Positions 16,699-25,501 of a stretch of DNA of 64,000 nt are shown here, piece by piece; positions within the stretch are counted from its first letter, which is position 1; every line of letters starts with the position of its first letter. The notes below the pieces were generated by a model that saw nothing but the letters and a program-made list of their open reading frames with translations, did not search any database and had not been told where the DNA came from. This DNA comes from Niastella koreensis GR20-10 (GTDB taxonomy: Bacteria; Bacteroidota; Bacteroidia; Chitinophagales; Chitinophagaceae), in NCBI RefSeq assembly GCF_000246855.1, contig NC_016609.1, positions 2,728,001 through 2,792,000 on the forward strand, written 5' to 3'. Both the position numbers and the translations under genes were made by a program.

Positions 16699-17841
16699 TT
16701 ATTCTTTTAATTGAGGAAAAAAGCAATCAAAGGTTGTTCCGCTTCCGGGAGCACTATCTGCAGTAATAAATCCATTATGAACAGACATTATTTTTTTACA
16801 AATAGCAAGGCCAACACCGGAGCCCCTAAATTTGTTGTTAAGCTGGTAAAAGATAGCAAAGATATTCTCAGCAAATTTTTGATCAAAACCTATTCCATTA
16901 TCTATTATAGATATCTTACTGTATGTTTCATTTGTTGAAGACACCTTTGCGGGAACCCCGTTGGTCTGGCAACACCTGATCTGGATAGCCGGAATTTCAT
17001 TTTCCCTTTTAAACTTAATTGCATTAGCTATTATATGACTAAATAGCAAAAAAAGAAGGTAGGCAAAGCCTTGTATGATTGGCAGGGGATCGATTATTAT
17101 TTCGGCTCCTGTCTCAGTTATTATATTATGCATGTTCCTCAATACATTGGCCAATATTTCATTTAACCTAACCGGGGATTCTTCATCGTTTAGAGCAGGA
17201 ATTTGCATATATGTTACCAGATCCTCGGTGAGCAATTTCATTTTCTGTATCCCTGCCTGCGCCCTTCTGATATTTGCCCTGCCTGCATCACTCAGTTTGC
17301 TACCATCGTTGTGGATAATAAATTCAAGTTGTATATAAGTACTTCGCAAGGTATCGATATAGTCATGCGCTGCAGTATTGCCAAATGTTTTAAGTTCAGC
17401 ATTCAACAACTTGAGCTTTTCGCTCTTAATTGCCAGCAACCTGTTTAATTGCCTTATAGTTTCTTCTGATAATTTCTTTTCTGTAATATCATTCATTGAT
17501 ATAAGAATAATATCCCGGATGTTTTGAACTACTATATGTAACCATTTATTGGAATTGCCATTGGAATATGAAAGCGTATCATCTATAGCTACTCCTGTTT
17601 TTATAAGATACAGCAGCTTTTCAAACATGCCCGTTTCCCTTGCATTCAAATACTTTGACAAAAACGAAATTTGTTCTTCATATTCGTCAGTGAGTTTTAT
17701 ATTTTCTGAGATTATTGGCAAATAATGGAATTCGATAACGTTAAATTGTTGATCATATATAGCCTTAAAAAGGGCTACATTGTTAAGAGCTACACCTGTA
17801 ACTGCATTTAATATTTTTTGATTTAAAATTTCCTGTTTCAT
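16699..17841 (-). CDS. sensor histidine kinase (phytochrome-type HisKA)
   Basis: The 380-residue protein lacks membrane segments. An N-terminal sensing part (1-120, PAS-like, ending ISMNDITEKK) is followed by a coiled coil. The H box has His159 in AAHDYIDTLRS. The ATPase domain shows the N box HIIANAIKFK, G1 DNGIGFD, F box FAIFYQLN and G2 GSGVGLAICKK. The H box lacks the usual proline (EPLR type becomes DTLR). It is a cytosolic kinase probably paired with the convergent receiver protein at 16241. The signal is not evident. Confidence 0.85.
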   Translation of the reverse strand: MKQEILNQKILNAVTGVALNNVALFKAIYDQQFNVIEFHYLPIISENIKLTDEYEEQISFLSKYLNARETGMFEKLLYLIKTGVAIDDTLSYSNGNSNKWLHIVVQNIRDIILISMNDITEKKLSEETIRQLNRLLAIKSEKLKLLNAELKTFGNTAAHDYIDTLRSTYIQLEFIIHNDGSKLSDAGRANIRRAQAGIQKMKLLTEDLVTYMQIPALNDEESPVRLNEILANVLRNMHNIITETGAEIIIDPLPIIQGFAYLLFLLFSHIIANAIKFKRENEIPAIQIRCCQTNGVPAKVSSTNETYSKISIIDNGIGFDQKFAENIFAIFYQLNNKFRGSGVGLAICKKIMSVHNGFITADSAPGSGTTFDCFFPQLKE

Positions 17842-18412
17842 GCGTATATGAAAGGTTTGATGAAGGTTTTAATATTTTAATTGCATACACAGAGGAAGAA
17901 TATATTTAATAAAAGAGGATGGTAAAATCAGCAGGCTGATATTTCACAATTTCTAAAGAAGGAAGTAGATGTAGTTTCGGGAATCAACCCGTAAATAAAA
18001 TTCATGTAAAAATACTTAAAATAACACATTGGCTTGGATTTTCTGGATCTTAAATCCTGAAAGCTGAAATAAAAGACTGTGCCGGGTATTTTATAAAAAA
18101 ATGAATAAAAATTTGTTTTTTGATTTTTAACATATTTATCTTTGTACCACAAATATGCAACTCTATATATTGCATTTGTCAATACATCTTCTGCACAGCA
18201 CATTCCTTTGTTTCCCTTCTTAATAGTACCTGTTAATACAAAGACTTCATGATGTACTGAAAAGCATTTCAAAATACCCCTTTTTAAAGACCTTTTATTT
18301 AATTGAAACCGTGATGCTAAAAGATGTGCTGTCAATGCACACAGCGATAAGAATATTTTATTCTGATGGTAATAATATCATTAAAAATTAAAACCCATAA
18401 AGGAGTGTATTT
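17842..18412. other. 571-bp intergenic region upstream of hsp20
   Basis: A 135-codon minus-strand frame at 17928-18335 has no recognisable features and starts in low-complexity sequence, so it is not called. The region contains the promoter candidate at 18112-18144 and the hsp20 ribosome binding site AAAGGAG at 18399-18405. Confidence 0.4.
18112..18144 (+). promoter_or_regulatory. Bacteroidota-type promoter candidate
   Basis: TTTG at 18112-18115 and TATCTTTG at 18137-18144 (consensus TAnnTTTG) are separated by 21 bp, which fits the TTTG-N19-21-TAnnTTTG primary sigma promoter of Bacteroidota. It would give a 260-base leader before hsp20. Confidence 0.45.
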
Positions 18413-18847
18413 ATGTCAAACATCACAAAAAGCAGTTCGGTATCTCTTCCCATGCTCAGAGACTTTTTTAATATCAGCAGTTTCTTCGACGGCAATTGGA
18501 TGACTCGCCTGGAAAGCGGCTTCCCCGCTGTAAACATTTCAGAAGATGAAAAAGAATTTAATGTTGATCTTGCAGTTCCCGGCTTTAAAAAAGATGATAT
18601 AAAAATTAAAATCAACGACGATATTCTTACGATCAGTGCGGAAAACAAAACAGAATCTGAAGAGGAAAAAAACAAGGAATATACCCGCCGGGAATATAGT
18701 TACAGCGCATTCACCCGTAGCTTTCGTTTGCCCGACAATATAGATAGCGGCCATATTGATGCCCATTTTGAAGATGGGATACTTAAGATCAAACTACCCA
18801 AAACAGATATGCAGTTGAAATCATCTAAAGAAATTTCTATTAATTAA
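18413..18847 (+). CDS. hsp20: Hsp20 family small heat shock protein
   Basis: The 144-residue protein is a small heat shock protein. The alpha-crystallin domain starts at about 38 (PAVNISEDEKEFNVDLAVPG) and continues through DDILTISAENK, the variable loop rich in Glu/Lys, YSAFTRSFRLP and the FEDGILKIKLPK strands. The usual C-terminal I-x-I is represented by ISIN. It is an ATP-independent holdase in the cytosol. The start follows AAAGGAG. The BON-domain gene follows after 25 bp, so the two are probably cotranscribed. A truncated Hsp20 copy lies at 19629-19871. Confidence 0.93.
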   Translation: MSNITKSSSVSLPMLRDFFNISSFFDGNWMTRLESGFPAVNISEDEKEFNVDLAVPGFKKDDIKIKINDDILTISAENKTESEEEKNKEYTRREYSYSAFTRSFRLPDNIDSGHIDAHFEDGILKIKLPKTDMQLKSSKEISIN

Positions 18848-18872
18848 TGACCAATTAAAAATGGAGGTTAAC

Positions 18873-19538
18873 ATGAAAACAGATCGCGAAATTCTGAACG
18901 ATGTTCAGGATGAACTGAAATGGGATCCTTATCTAAGCACCAGCGAAATTGGCGTTTCGGTAAAAAACGGGATAGTAACCCTAACCGGCGTAGTCGATTC
19001 TTACTGGAAAAAGCTTGCAGCTGAGAACACAGTTAAAAAAGTTTCAGGAGTAACAGCCGTTGTGCAAAAGATCGAAGTAAACTTATCTGAAAGCGGAAAA
19101 AGAAAGGATACTGAAATTGCCGAAGCCATTCAGAACGCGTTTAAATGGTCGGTTTTGATACCCAAGGATAAGATAAAGGTGAAAGTAGAAAATGGCTGGG
19201 TGACCCTGGAAGGTGATGTGGAATGGGAATTTCAGAAAAATTCTGCCCGTAAAGCGGTTGAAAAACTGGAAGGTGTGATGGGCGTCAGCAACAACATCAG
19301 GGTTGCGCCCAAAGCATCTCCTGCCGATATCAAACAAAAGATCAAATCGGCCTTTCTTCGAAGTGCCACTTTTGATTCAGACAGGATCCAGATAGACGTT
19401 GATGGCAGTACTGTAACCCTGAGAGGAAAGGTTCGTTCCTGGGCAGAAATGAAAGAAGCGGAAAGAGAAGCCTGGTTGGCGCCCGGGGTAATGAAAGTTA
19501 AGAATGAAATCGAAATTGATACGGAAGTGTTTGCCTGA
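18873..19538 (+). CDS. triple BON-domain protein
   Basis: The frame is open from ATG 18861, but that ATG is part of ATGGAGG, which is the ribosome binding site for the second ATG at 18873 (MKTDREILND). That start gives about 221 residues. Three BON domains follow each other at about 3-70, 75-145 and 150-220, each with the pattern V-x-V-x-x-G-x-V-T-L-x-G. No signal peptide is visible, so it should be cytosolic, unlike OsmY. BON domains bind phospholipids or other ligands. A close paralogue is at 34518-35186. Confidence 0.88.
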   Translation: MKTDREILNDVQDELKWDPYLSTSEIGVSVKNGIVTLTGVVDSYWKKLAAENTVKKVSGVTAVVQKIEVNLSESGKRKDTEIAEAIQNAFKWSVLIPKDKIKVKVENGWVTLEGDVEWEFQKNSARKAVEKLEGVMGVSNNIRVAPKASPADIKQKIKSAFLRSATFDSDRIQIDVDGSTVTLRGKVRSWAEMKEAEREAWLAPGVMKVKNEIEIDTEVFA

Positions 19539-19576
19539 TAATTTTAAACTTTTGTTTTTTCAGGCAAATAAATCAC

Positions 19577-19604
19577 AAGGCGCCCGATGTATATCGGGTG
19601 CTTT
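19577..19604 (+). terminator. hairpin after hsp20-BON operon
   Basis: AAGGCGCCCGAT and ATCGGGTGCTTT pair over 12 bp with two G-T pairs and a GTAT loop, 39 bp after the BON gene stop. A T run is short, so it may be a weak terminator. Confidence 0.55.
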
Positions 19605-19628
19605 ACATAACAGCCCAACAGATGTAAG

Positions 19629-19871
19629 ATGGAACATTACCAAGGAAGATTTGATCAGTTGCGAAAAGAAGAAAAAAAGGAAGAAAAAGACGAACGTTAT
19701 ACCCGTAAGGAGTATAATTACTCTTCTTTCAGCCGTAGCTTTACATTGCCTGAAGAAGTTATTAAAGACAAGATCGAAGCTGTGTATGAAGATGGAGTAT
19801 TGCGCATTAAACTTCCCAAGACCGAAGAAGCTAAAAAAGCAACATTGTCAAAACATATTATGGTTAAATAA
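19629..19871 (+). pseudogene. 3' half of an Hsp20 gene
   Basis: The 80 codons hold only the second half of an alpha-crystallin domain: DERYTRKEYNYSSFSRSFTLP and YEDGVLRIKLPKTEE, which align with residues about 87-130 of the intact Hsp20 at 18413. In front, another frame reads ITKEDLISCEKK, comparable to DDILTISAENK of the intact protein, so a frameshift separates the remains of the first half. The ATG at 19629 lies in altered sequence. A short protein could still be made, but it lacks the first strands of the domain. Confidence 0.65.
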
Positions 19872-19895
19872 GCAGTTGGTGTTTGTCTTTCTTCG

Positions 19896-19926
19896 AGTCC
19901 CGCTACTGAGTTGGCGGGGCTTTTTT
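19896..19926 (+). terminator. rho-independent terminator
   Basis: AGTCCCGC (19896-19903) pairs with GCGGGGCT (19914-19921) around a 10-base loop and is followed by six Ts. It lies between the Hsp20 fragment and the end of the convergent protease gene. Confidence 0.75.
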
Positions 19927-19977
19927 CGAATACCTGTAAGCCTTGTAACACAACGTTCTGTTAAGTCCCCCTAGCGG

Positions 19978-21336
19978 CTACTTCTTTTCTAGTGTATAGT
20001 AATATATTCCCAAAGAGCCCGGATAAACGCCGCCGATTATAAACAACTTGTCATCGGCCTTCATTGCATTAAAAAAGTCAGTGGTAGTTCGGATACGCTT
20101 TTTATTAACTACCAAAATAACAAATCCTTTCTGCATGGAGGTGCTCTGGGGTATAATTCCCTCATCAATGGCCACTACTTTCACCCCCCATGGAACACCT
20201 AATTGCTTTTTTTCGCTGGCAGACAATTTTTCTACTGTTATGCCCAGGGTCTTTAACAAGGCACTGTCCTTTGATGCATGGTCCTTTGTTTCCAAAGCAA
20301 CAGATAATGTGACCACAAACACTTTCTCGTTTCCAGATCTGTTTACGGTCAACTGTATATTTTCCCCGGGCTTGTACCTTGCAATAGTCTCCTGCAACTG
20401 TGAGAGGGTTTCTATTTTATGATTATCTATATCGAGTATCAGATCATTTTTTTGAACACCAGCCTTCATCGCTGCTCCATTCTCCTGAATACTATCGATC
20501 AATACTCCGGAGGCAGTTGAAAGACCAAGCATTTTTGCTTTTTCCCAATTCATTTCACTGGCTATGATCCCCAGGTATCCCCTCATTACCTTTCCATACT
20601 TCAGCAGATCATCTATTGTTTTTTTTACAATTTCGACTGGAATGGCAAATGAATAGCCGGCATAAGCACCGGTTGTGGTAGCGATGGCGCAGTTAATTCC
20701 AATTAGTTTCCCATTTATATCTATCAGTGCGCCTCCGCTGTTTCCCGGGTTAACAGCAGCATCAGTCTGAATGTATGAATCAACGGCTTCACTATTTCCC
20801 AGCAGTTTGATATTTCTTGCTTTTGCACTAACAATACCAGCGGTAACAGTTGATGCCAGGTTAAAGGGATTGCCAACGGCCAGTACTATATCACCAACTT
20901 CAATAGAATCGGACTTGCCAAATTCTATTTTTTGCAACTGATTTTGATCAATTTTCAAAAGCGCCAGGTCGGTGGCCGCATCAGTGCCCACCACAGTAGC
21001 TATACATTCTTGTTTATTTGGAAGAATAATTTCTATCTTTTGGGCTTTATCAACAACATGTTTGTTTGTAACAATATATCCATCTGCCCTTACAATTACG
21101 CCTGATGCATTGCCAACCTGTAGTGTTGAATTATTTTTATCCGGTGCAAAGAAATGATACCAAAAGTTATTATTCCCATAATCGGCCGACTGCTCAGAAA
21201 AATAAGACCTGATATGAACCACTGCCGGTGTAGCCTTACTGGCAGCAAAACGGAAACTAAGAGGAGTTCCCTGACCAAAGCAACTGCTCCATAATAATTT
21301 TATTGCCAAAAGAATGATTAAGAATCTGTTTATCAT
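19978..21336 (-). CDS. htrA: HtrA/DegP-type periplasmic serine protease
   Basis: The 452-residue protein has a signal peptide (about 1-22). The trypsin-like domain has His93 in TNKHVV, Asp123 in ATDLALLKI and Ser200 in NPGNSGGAL. A PDZ domain starts at about 265 (GYLGIIASEM through VNRSGNEKVFVV), and a second, weaker PDZ-like part covers about 365-450. DegP-type enzymes degrade or refold damaged envelope proteins. The C-terminal part after the first PDZ is less conserved than in standard DegP. It is convergent with the hsp20 cluster. Together with YfdX, HdeD and Hsp20 it completes much of a heat-resistance-locus gene set. Confidence 0.9.
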   Translation of the reverse strand: MINRFLIILLAIKLLWSSCFGQGTPLSFRFAASKATPAVVHIRSYFSEQSADYGNNNFWYHFFAPDKNNSTLQVGNASGVIVRADGYIVTNKHVVDKAQKIEIILPNKQECIATVVGTDAATDLALLKIDQNQLQKIEFGKSDSIEVGDIVLAVGNPFNLASTVTAGIVSAKARNIKLLGNSEAVDSYIQTDAAVNPGNSGGALIDINGKLIGINCAIATTTGAYAGYSFAIPVEIVKKTIDDLLKYGKVMRGYLGIIASEMNWEKAKMLGLSTASGVLIDSIQENGAAMKAGVQKNDLILDIDNHKIETLSQLQETIARYKPGENIQLTVNRSGNEKVFVVTLSVALETKDHASKDSALLKTLGITVEKLSASEKKQLGVPWGVKVVAIDEGIIPQSTSMQKGFVILVVNKKRIRTTTDFFNAMKADDKLFIIGGVYPGSLGIYYYTLEKK

Positions 21337-21520
21337 GCTTTCTTATTTGAAGATCCCCCTTACAGATTCTGTCAAATTTATCACCAGGCCACCGGGGCAT
21401 ACAATGAGCAACATCAGACGGAATGCTGATTCTTGTTTTATTAATCAGCCCGGTGTAACAGTAGATTTGAAGTAAGAAAAATTGACATTGATATTATTAA
21501 ACCACACAGAAATTAAATGT

Positions 21521-22651
21521 ATGAACAAGCATATGTTCAATAACGATCTACAAACACTTGCAGTAGAAAGAAGTGATGTTTGTGTATCAGTAATTATGCC
21601 TACAAACCGGCTTTCGCCCGGCAGAAGAGCCGATTCGGTAGAACTGGACAACATGATGGAGAAAGCCAGACAGGAGTTGCAAAATAAATTTGACAATGCA
21701 GCAATCGCGCCACTGATACTGGCCATGGGCGACCTGTATGAACAAATAGATTTTATGCATAATGCCGCCGGCATTGGTGTATTTGCGTCCGCGCATGTAA
21801 AAAAACTAATTCCTTTTTTCTTCCCTGTAAAAGAAAGAGTAACGATCGCGCAAACGTTCGACATCAGGGACCTTTTATATGAATCATACTATGATACTCC
21901 TTATGTAGTTTTACAGTTGTCACAAAAGGAAACAAAACTATATAATGGCCACCTGAATTGGCTTATAGCAATCGCCGATTCCGATTTTCCCCATAAGAAT
22001 GAAGACGAATATGAATACAGCCGACATTCCCGGGGCAACTCCAATGCAGGCCATAGCTTTGTAAAGGAAATTGAAAAAAACAGATCAGCGGTGGAAGAGA
22101 TCCGGTTTAAACGTTTCTTCCGCGAAACAGATAAACTATTGAATAATTATCTGGGCAATAAGATACCGCTGATAGTTATGGGTGACAATAAAGACCTTTC
22201 TTATTTCAGGCAGATCACCACCCATGAAGACAACATTGCCTGTAATGTTCCAGGTAGTTACGCAAATTATAATGAACACGATCTGGGCGCATTGACCTGG
22301 CAGGCCATGAAGCTGTTCCTTGACAACAATAAAGACAGGGTGCTAAGAGATTTCAATGAAAAAACAGGGCAAGGACTGGGCATTACAGGCCTCGATAATA
22401 TTTGGAAGGCAGTGCAGGAAGGAAGAGGTTTTAAATTATTGGTAGAAAAAGATTATGCTGTTCCTGGTTATTTGCCAGATCACGAGGACTATGACCTGGT
22501 TTTACACGAACCCAAACAGGCGCACCGGATATTACCTGATGCAGTTAACAGTCTTATTATACTAATGCTGGAAAAGAATGGAGAGGTAATAATGGTGGAA
22601 AACGATGCATTAAGGGATCACAAAAGGATAGCATTGATCACCAGGTATTAA
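21521..22651 (+). CDS. baeRF-like protein (bacterial relative of archaeo-eukaryotic release factor)
   Basis: The open frame begins at 21482, but ATG 21521 (MNKHMFNNDL) is the better start and gives 376 residues. The phrases VCVSVIMPTNRLSPG near the start, AGIGVFAS, TFDIRDLLY, the central acidic linker, and NNYLGNKIPLIVMGD and the final ILMLEKNGEVIMVEND fit the bacterial eRF1-like proteins (baeRF, probably family 3). Such proteins are thought to act on stalled ribosomes. The gene lies between HtrA and the PolX-derived pair. I am fairly but not fully sure of the family. Confidence 0.6.
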   Translation: MNKHMFNNDLQTLAVERSDVCVSVIMPTNRLSPGRRADSVELDNMMEKARQELQNKFDNAAIAPLILAMGDLYEQIDFMHNAAGIGVFASAHVKKLIPFFFPVKERVTIAQTFDIRDLLYESYYDTPYVVLQLSQKETKLYNGHLNWLIAIADSDFPHKNEDEYEYSRHSRGNSNAGHSFVKEIEKNRSAVEEIRFKRFFRETDKLLNNYLGNKIPLIVMGDNKDLSYFRQITTHEDNIACNVPGSYANYNEHDLGALTWQAMKLFLDNNKDRVLRDFNEKTGQGLGITGLDNIWKAVQEGRGFKLLVEKDYAVPGYLPDHEDYDLVLHEPKQAHRILPDAVNSLIILMLEKNGEVIMVENDALRDHKRIALITRY

Positions 22652-22772
22652 AAAATAGCTATGGCAAAGAAGAAAAACCCGTGAATTCCCCATTGGCATG
22701 GCAATATTTGCAGTAGTCACTGTTTCTTGAGCCATCCTTCTCTGTGCAGATTTATTAATACTGTTTATTGGC

Positions 22773-23444
22773 TTATAGATCTTTCATGTGATGTGATAAA
22801 ACGCTTTGCTTATATTGTTTATAGGATTCAATTTCTTTCCACGAACGGGTATTTAAAATATCTTCTTTCCGGCACCAGCCTCTTCTTGCTGCCGCAACCC
22901 CTGTTGATATAAAATCGAATTGGTATAAATAGCTGGCATTGGTACCAATACAGATCTTTGCGCCCCTTTCGATTGCATACTTTATCCAGTCCTCTTTCAA
23001 ACCAGCTTGTTGATCTGGCTGCGCATTAATAGCAATACACGTACCGGTGGCTGCAGCCTTATCAATTACTTTTTTCCAGTTAACTGTCCAGGATTGCTTT
23101 TGTACACCTGGCCTGCTATCAGGATGGTTCAGGCACTGCACATAAGGGTTTTCACAGGCCCATATCAACCTCGATGTGATATCTTTATTAAAATCACCTG
23201 CAATAAAAGCGGTAACCCAGTCACCTTGTTGCAATAAACCAGCCGGCAAGCCCAATGAACCGTCCTGCAGAATAGGCACATTCAGGCCCTTTTTTATAAA
23301 TTGCCTACCCAATGTTTTATTTACCAGGTCAATTTCTCCGAACTGTTCTACAATCTCCTCCGGTCTTAGCCCGCCTTTTATCTGCCCGGTAAAAACAGGA
23401 TCGGCAATAACGAGATAATCATAGTGGGTATATATTTTACTCAC
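22773..23444 (-). CDS. PolX-derived PHP domain protein with lost metal ligands
   Basis: The 223-residue frame starts at GTG 23442-23444, overlapping the end of the upstream HhH gene by 8 bases (GTGAGTAA). It aligns through its length with the PHP domain of the PolX at 32431: YLVIADP versus YIVITDH, GLNVPIL versus GAEVDIL, FIAGDF versus SIHSGF, NHPDS versus GHPWG, INAQPD in both, GTNASYL versus GTDAHAL, and RRGWC followed by NTRSWK in both. The positions that bind metals in active PHP phosphoesterases are nearly all changed, and the first HxH motif is missing because the frame starts after it. The fold may persist, but the hydrolase activity should not. The frame is otherwise intact, which argues against simple decay. 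Confidence 0.75.
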   Translation of the reverse strand: MSKIYTHYDYLVIADPVFTGQIKGGLRPEEIVEQFGEIDLVNKTLGRQFIKKGLNVPILQDGSLGLPAGLLQQGDWVTAFIAGDFNKDITSRLIWACENPYVQCLNHPDSRPGVQKQSWTVNWKKVIDKAAATGTCIAINAQPDQQAGLKEDWIKYAIERGAKICIGTNASYLYQFDFISTGVAAARRGWCRKEDILNTRSWKEIESYKQYKQSVLSHHMKDL

Positions 23445-23853
23445 GTAAAGAGCTTGCCGCCTTTATCAATTCCTCGCGGTTATTTACATGTAATTGTTCA
23501 TATATGATTTTCAGGGTGTTGGGACCAAAGCCGTTAACATCCATTAGGTCAAGCAGTCCTACAGGCACCTTTTTTTTAAGTTTCTCGAAAGTATTGATCT
23601 TGCCGGTTTTCAGATATTCAACAATTTCCTGTGCTATATTTTCGTCCATATCTTTCAATTTGTTAAGGCCGGCAGGCCGTTCTGCAAATAGCAGAATATC
23701 AATATCCAAACCATGAACAAACCGGGCTGCAGCGGAATAGTCCATCACTTTAACCCGGTATTCATTACCCAGGTAGCGATAACAGGATGCAATTGTATAT
23801 AGCAGATCGCCCACCACCCTGTTTACGCTTAAATTTTTATTTTCTTTGGCCAT
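23437..23853 (-). CDS. PolX N-terminal helix-hairpin-helix domain protein
   Basis: The 138-residue protein matches the N-terminal 8-kDa DNA-binding part of PolX: ASCYRYLGNEYRVKVMDYSAA, a first HhH (LNKLKDMDENIAQEIVEYL), TGKINTFEKLKKKVPVGLLDLM and a second HhH (VNGFGPNTLKIIYEQL). The full PolX at 32431 has the same order. Here the protein stops where the polymerase palm would begin. The polymerase core and first part of PHP are absent, and a PHP-derived frame follows with an 8-base overlap. Binding to gapped or 5'-phosphate DNA is plausible, but no catalysis is. Confidence 0.75.
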   Translation of the reverse strand: MAKENKNLSVNRVVGDLLYTIASCYRYLGNEYRVKVMDYSAAARFVHGLDIDILLFAERPAGLNKLKDMDENIAQEIVEYLKTGKINTFEKLKKKVPVGLLDLMDVNGFGPNTLKIIYEQLHVNNREELIKAASSLRE

Positions 23854-23931
23854 ATAACTCTTTTATCCAAGTTAATATAAACATGGCTGCCAGGCATTGA
23901 GAACAGTCAAAAATGGAAATGAGAATCGTCA

Positions 23932-23963
23932 TTTACACGGGCATAACAGTAAATCTATATTTG
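23932..23963 (+). promoter_or_regulatory. promoter candidate (TATATTTG)
   Basis: TATATTTG at 23956-23963 is a full match to the Bacteroidota TAnnTTTG element, with TTTAC 19-21 bp upstream as a weak -33 element. Transcription would start about 20 bases before the ATG at 23994, which supports that start. Confidence 0.4.
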
Positions 23964-23993
23964 TGTGTAATTGTTAATCAAAAATTTTATTTT

Positions 23994-24377
23994 ATGCGTA
24001 CGCTGCTTGTCATACTCATGGCATTTGTTGGAATTACTTCCTCGCTTATAGGTATGCTCCTCCTTGCCTATCCTGTATTAACAGCATACAGCTATTCACT
24101 CGATTTTTTGCAACCGACTTTCTCGAATAATTTCCTGTTACCCGGGACCATGTTTATCATAACGGGTATCATATCCCTGTCGGCACTTATTTGCCTGGTA
24201 CAGCATGGTAAAATGCAATACAGCCTGTCACTGGCAGGTGGCATTTCTATGATGGTATGGGTCACTATACATTCAATAATGATACAATCCATCCCCTGGC
24301 TGTATAGCACTTACCTGATCTGCGGATTTATTATCCTCTTATTGTCATGGCAACTAAAAGGCAAATGGGCTGCATAA
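23994..24377 (+). CDS. small four-helix membrane protein
   Basis: The open frame starts at 23913, but ATG 23994 (MRTLLVILMAFVG) sits behind a promoter candidate and gives 127 residues with four hydrophobic helices. I do not recognise the family. It has the look of small inner-membrane proteins of about 120-130 residues (TM at 4-24, 45-67, 74-93 and 100-120). Its stop is followed, in the same frame, by a fragment of another gene at 24381. Confidence 0.6.
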   Translation: MRTLLVILMAFVGITSSLIGMLLLAYPVLTAYSYSLDFLQPTFSNNFLLPGTMFIITGIISLSALICLVQHGKMQYSLSLAGGISMMVWVTIHSIMIQSIPWLYSTYLICGFIILLLSWQLKGKWAA

Positions 24378-24380
24378 GCA

Positions 24381-24596
24381 GTGGGTTATGTTACCGATAC
24401 AAAATATTTCTGGGAAAGCAACCTGTTTGATGTAACCTCCAGGGAACTGATTTATTCCGTGCAAACGGAATCATTTGACTACAATTCTTCCGACATGCTG
24501 GCGCATGAATATGGCAGACATATCGTAAAAGACATGGTAAAAAACCAGGTACTGGTCAAAAAGGAAATGGTGGCAAAAGACCGGACACTAATTTAG
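24381..24596 (+). pseudogene. 3' end of a lipoprotein-like gene
   Basis: The 71 codons contain ESNLFDVTSRELIYSVQTESFD and AHEYGRHIVKDMVKNQVL. I associate this pattern with the C-terminal end of secreted or lipoprotein-type proteins in Bacteroidota, where a short strand phrase of the form LYDV...LVYSVQT precedes a final helix. The N-terminal signal and most of the domain are missing. It is in frame with, and only one codon after, the stop of the membrane protein gene, and starts at a GTG without ribosome binding site. A deletion probably joined the two. Confidence 0.5.
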
Positions 24597-24618
24597 TAAA
24601 CTATTAATTCATATTACA

Positions 24619-25248
24619 ATGTTCACCAATCGCAAACAGGCTGCCCTGCTATTGGCAAAGGCGCTTGAAGCATACAGGAATAAAAACGTGATTGTATTAG
24701 GTATTCCCAGAGGAGGCGTTGAAACAGCTTACTATGTTGCCCGGCAACTGGATGCAGAATTCTCCTTTATTATCGTACGGAAATTAAGTTACCCCGGAAA
24801 CCCGGAATATGCGTTTGGCGCTATGGCCGAAGACGGGACCGTTTACCACAATCCTAAAATAGATCTTTCACAAGAAATGATTGACGCCATCGAAGATCAG
24901 CAACTGGCCGAAATAGAACGCAGAAAACGCATCTTACGGGAAGTGCAGGTAATTCCTGAGCTCAACAACAGGAATATCGTTATAGTCGATGATGGCATTG
25001 CAACCGGCGCTACTATTTTTGCCGCTATAAGAATGTGCAAAAAAATAGGCGCAGCAAAAATTGTTGTGGCAACGCCGGTATGTACAGTTGATACAAAAAA
25101 CGAGTTGTTACAGGAGGCCGATGATGTAGTTGTTCTTAAACTACCGGAAAAATTCTTTGCAGTTGCCCAATATTATGATTCGTTCAGGGACCTTAACGAC
25201 CAGGAAACGTTGGGATTTCTGAAAAAATGGGAGAAAAGAACTGTTTAG
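24619..25248 (+). CDS. phosphoribosyltransferase
   Basis: The 209-residue protein is a type I phosphoribosyltransferase. The PRPP loop is VIVDDGIATGAT (121-132), preceded by GIPRGGVETAY (28-38) and RKLSYPGNPEYAFGAMAE (54-71). This sequence type (GIPRGG...K.G.PxNPE.A.GAV) is the stand-alone PRTase often found with universal stress proteins and other stress genes, not a nucleotide-salvage enzyme of known specificity. It is cytosolic. Substrate unknown. Confidence 0.88.
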   Translation: MFTNRKQAALLLAKALEAYRNKNVIVLGIPRGGVETAYYVARQLDAEFSFIIVRKLSYPGNPEYAFGAMAEDGTVYHNPKIDLSQEMIDAIEDQQLAEIERRKRILREVQVIPELNNRNIVIVDDGIATGATIFAAIRMCKKIGAAKIVVATPVCTVDTKNELLQEADDVVVLKLPEKFFAVAQYYDSFRDLNDQETLGFLKKWEKRTV

Positions 25249-25501
25249 ATAAATCATTCACCCTACATTATTATTTAACTCACTTTTTTTATCCTCATAC
25301 CGGTTAACCACATTAATTTCAAGGTGGTGGTATGGAGGCGCATAGTAGATCACATCGCTTTGTAATGAGTTCCTGTTGAATTTATCAGGAAAACATTAGA
25401 CCGGTATGACCTGCTGGTGCTCTGCTATGCCATTGCCATGGCAAACCCCGTGAATCGAAAACCCCAGACTACAAAGCTTACATCATGAGCTACAGATCTC
25501 G

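Noticed and set aside
17928-18335. 135-codon minus-strand open frame before hsp20
   Set aside because: No known motif, lysine/phenylalanine-rich low-complexity translation, no ribosome binding site, and it overlaps a plus-strand promoter candidate.
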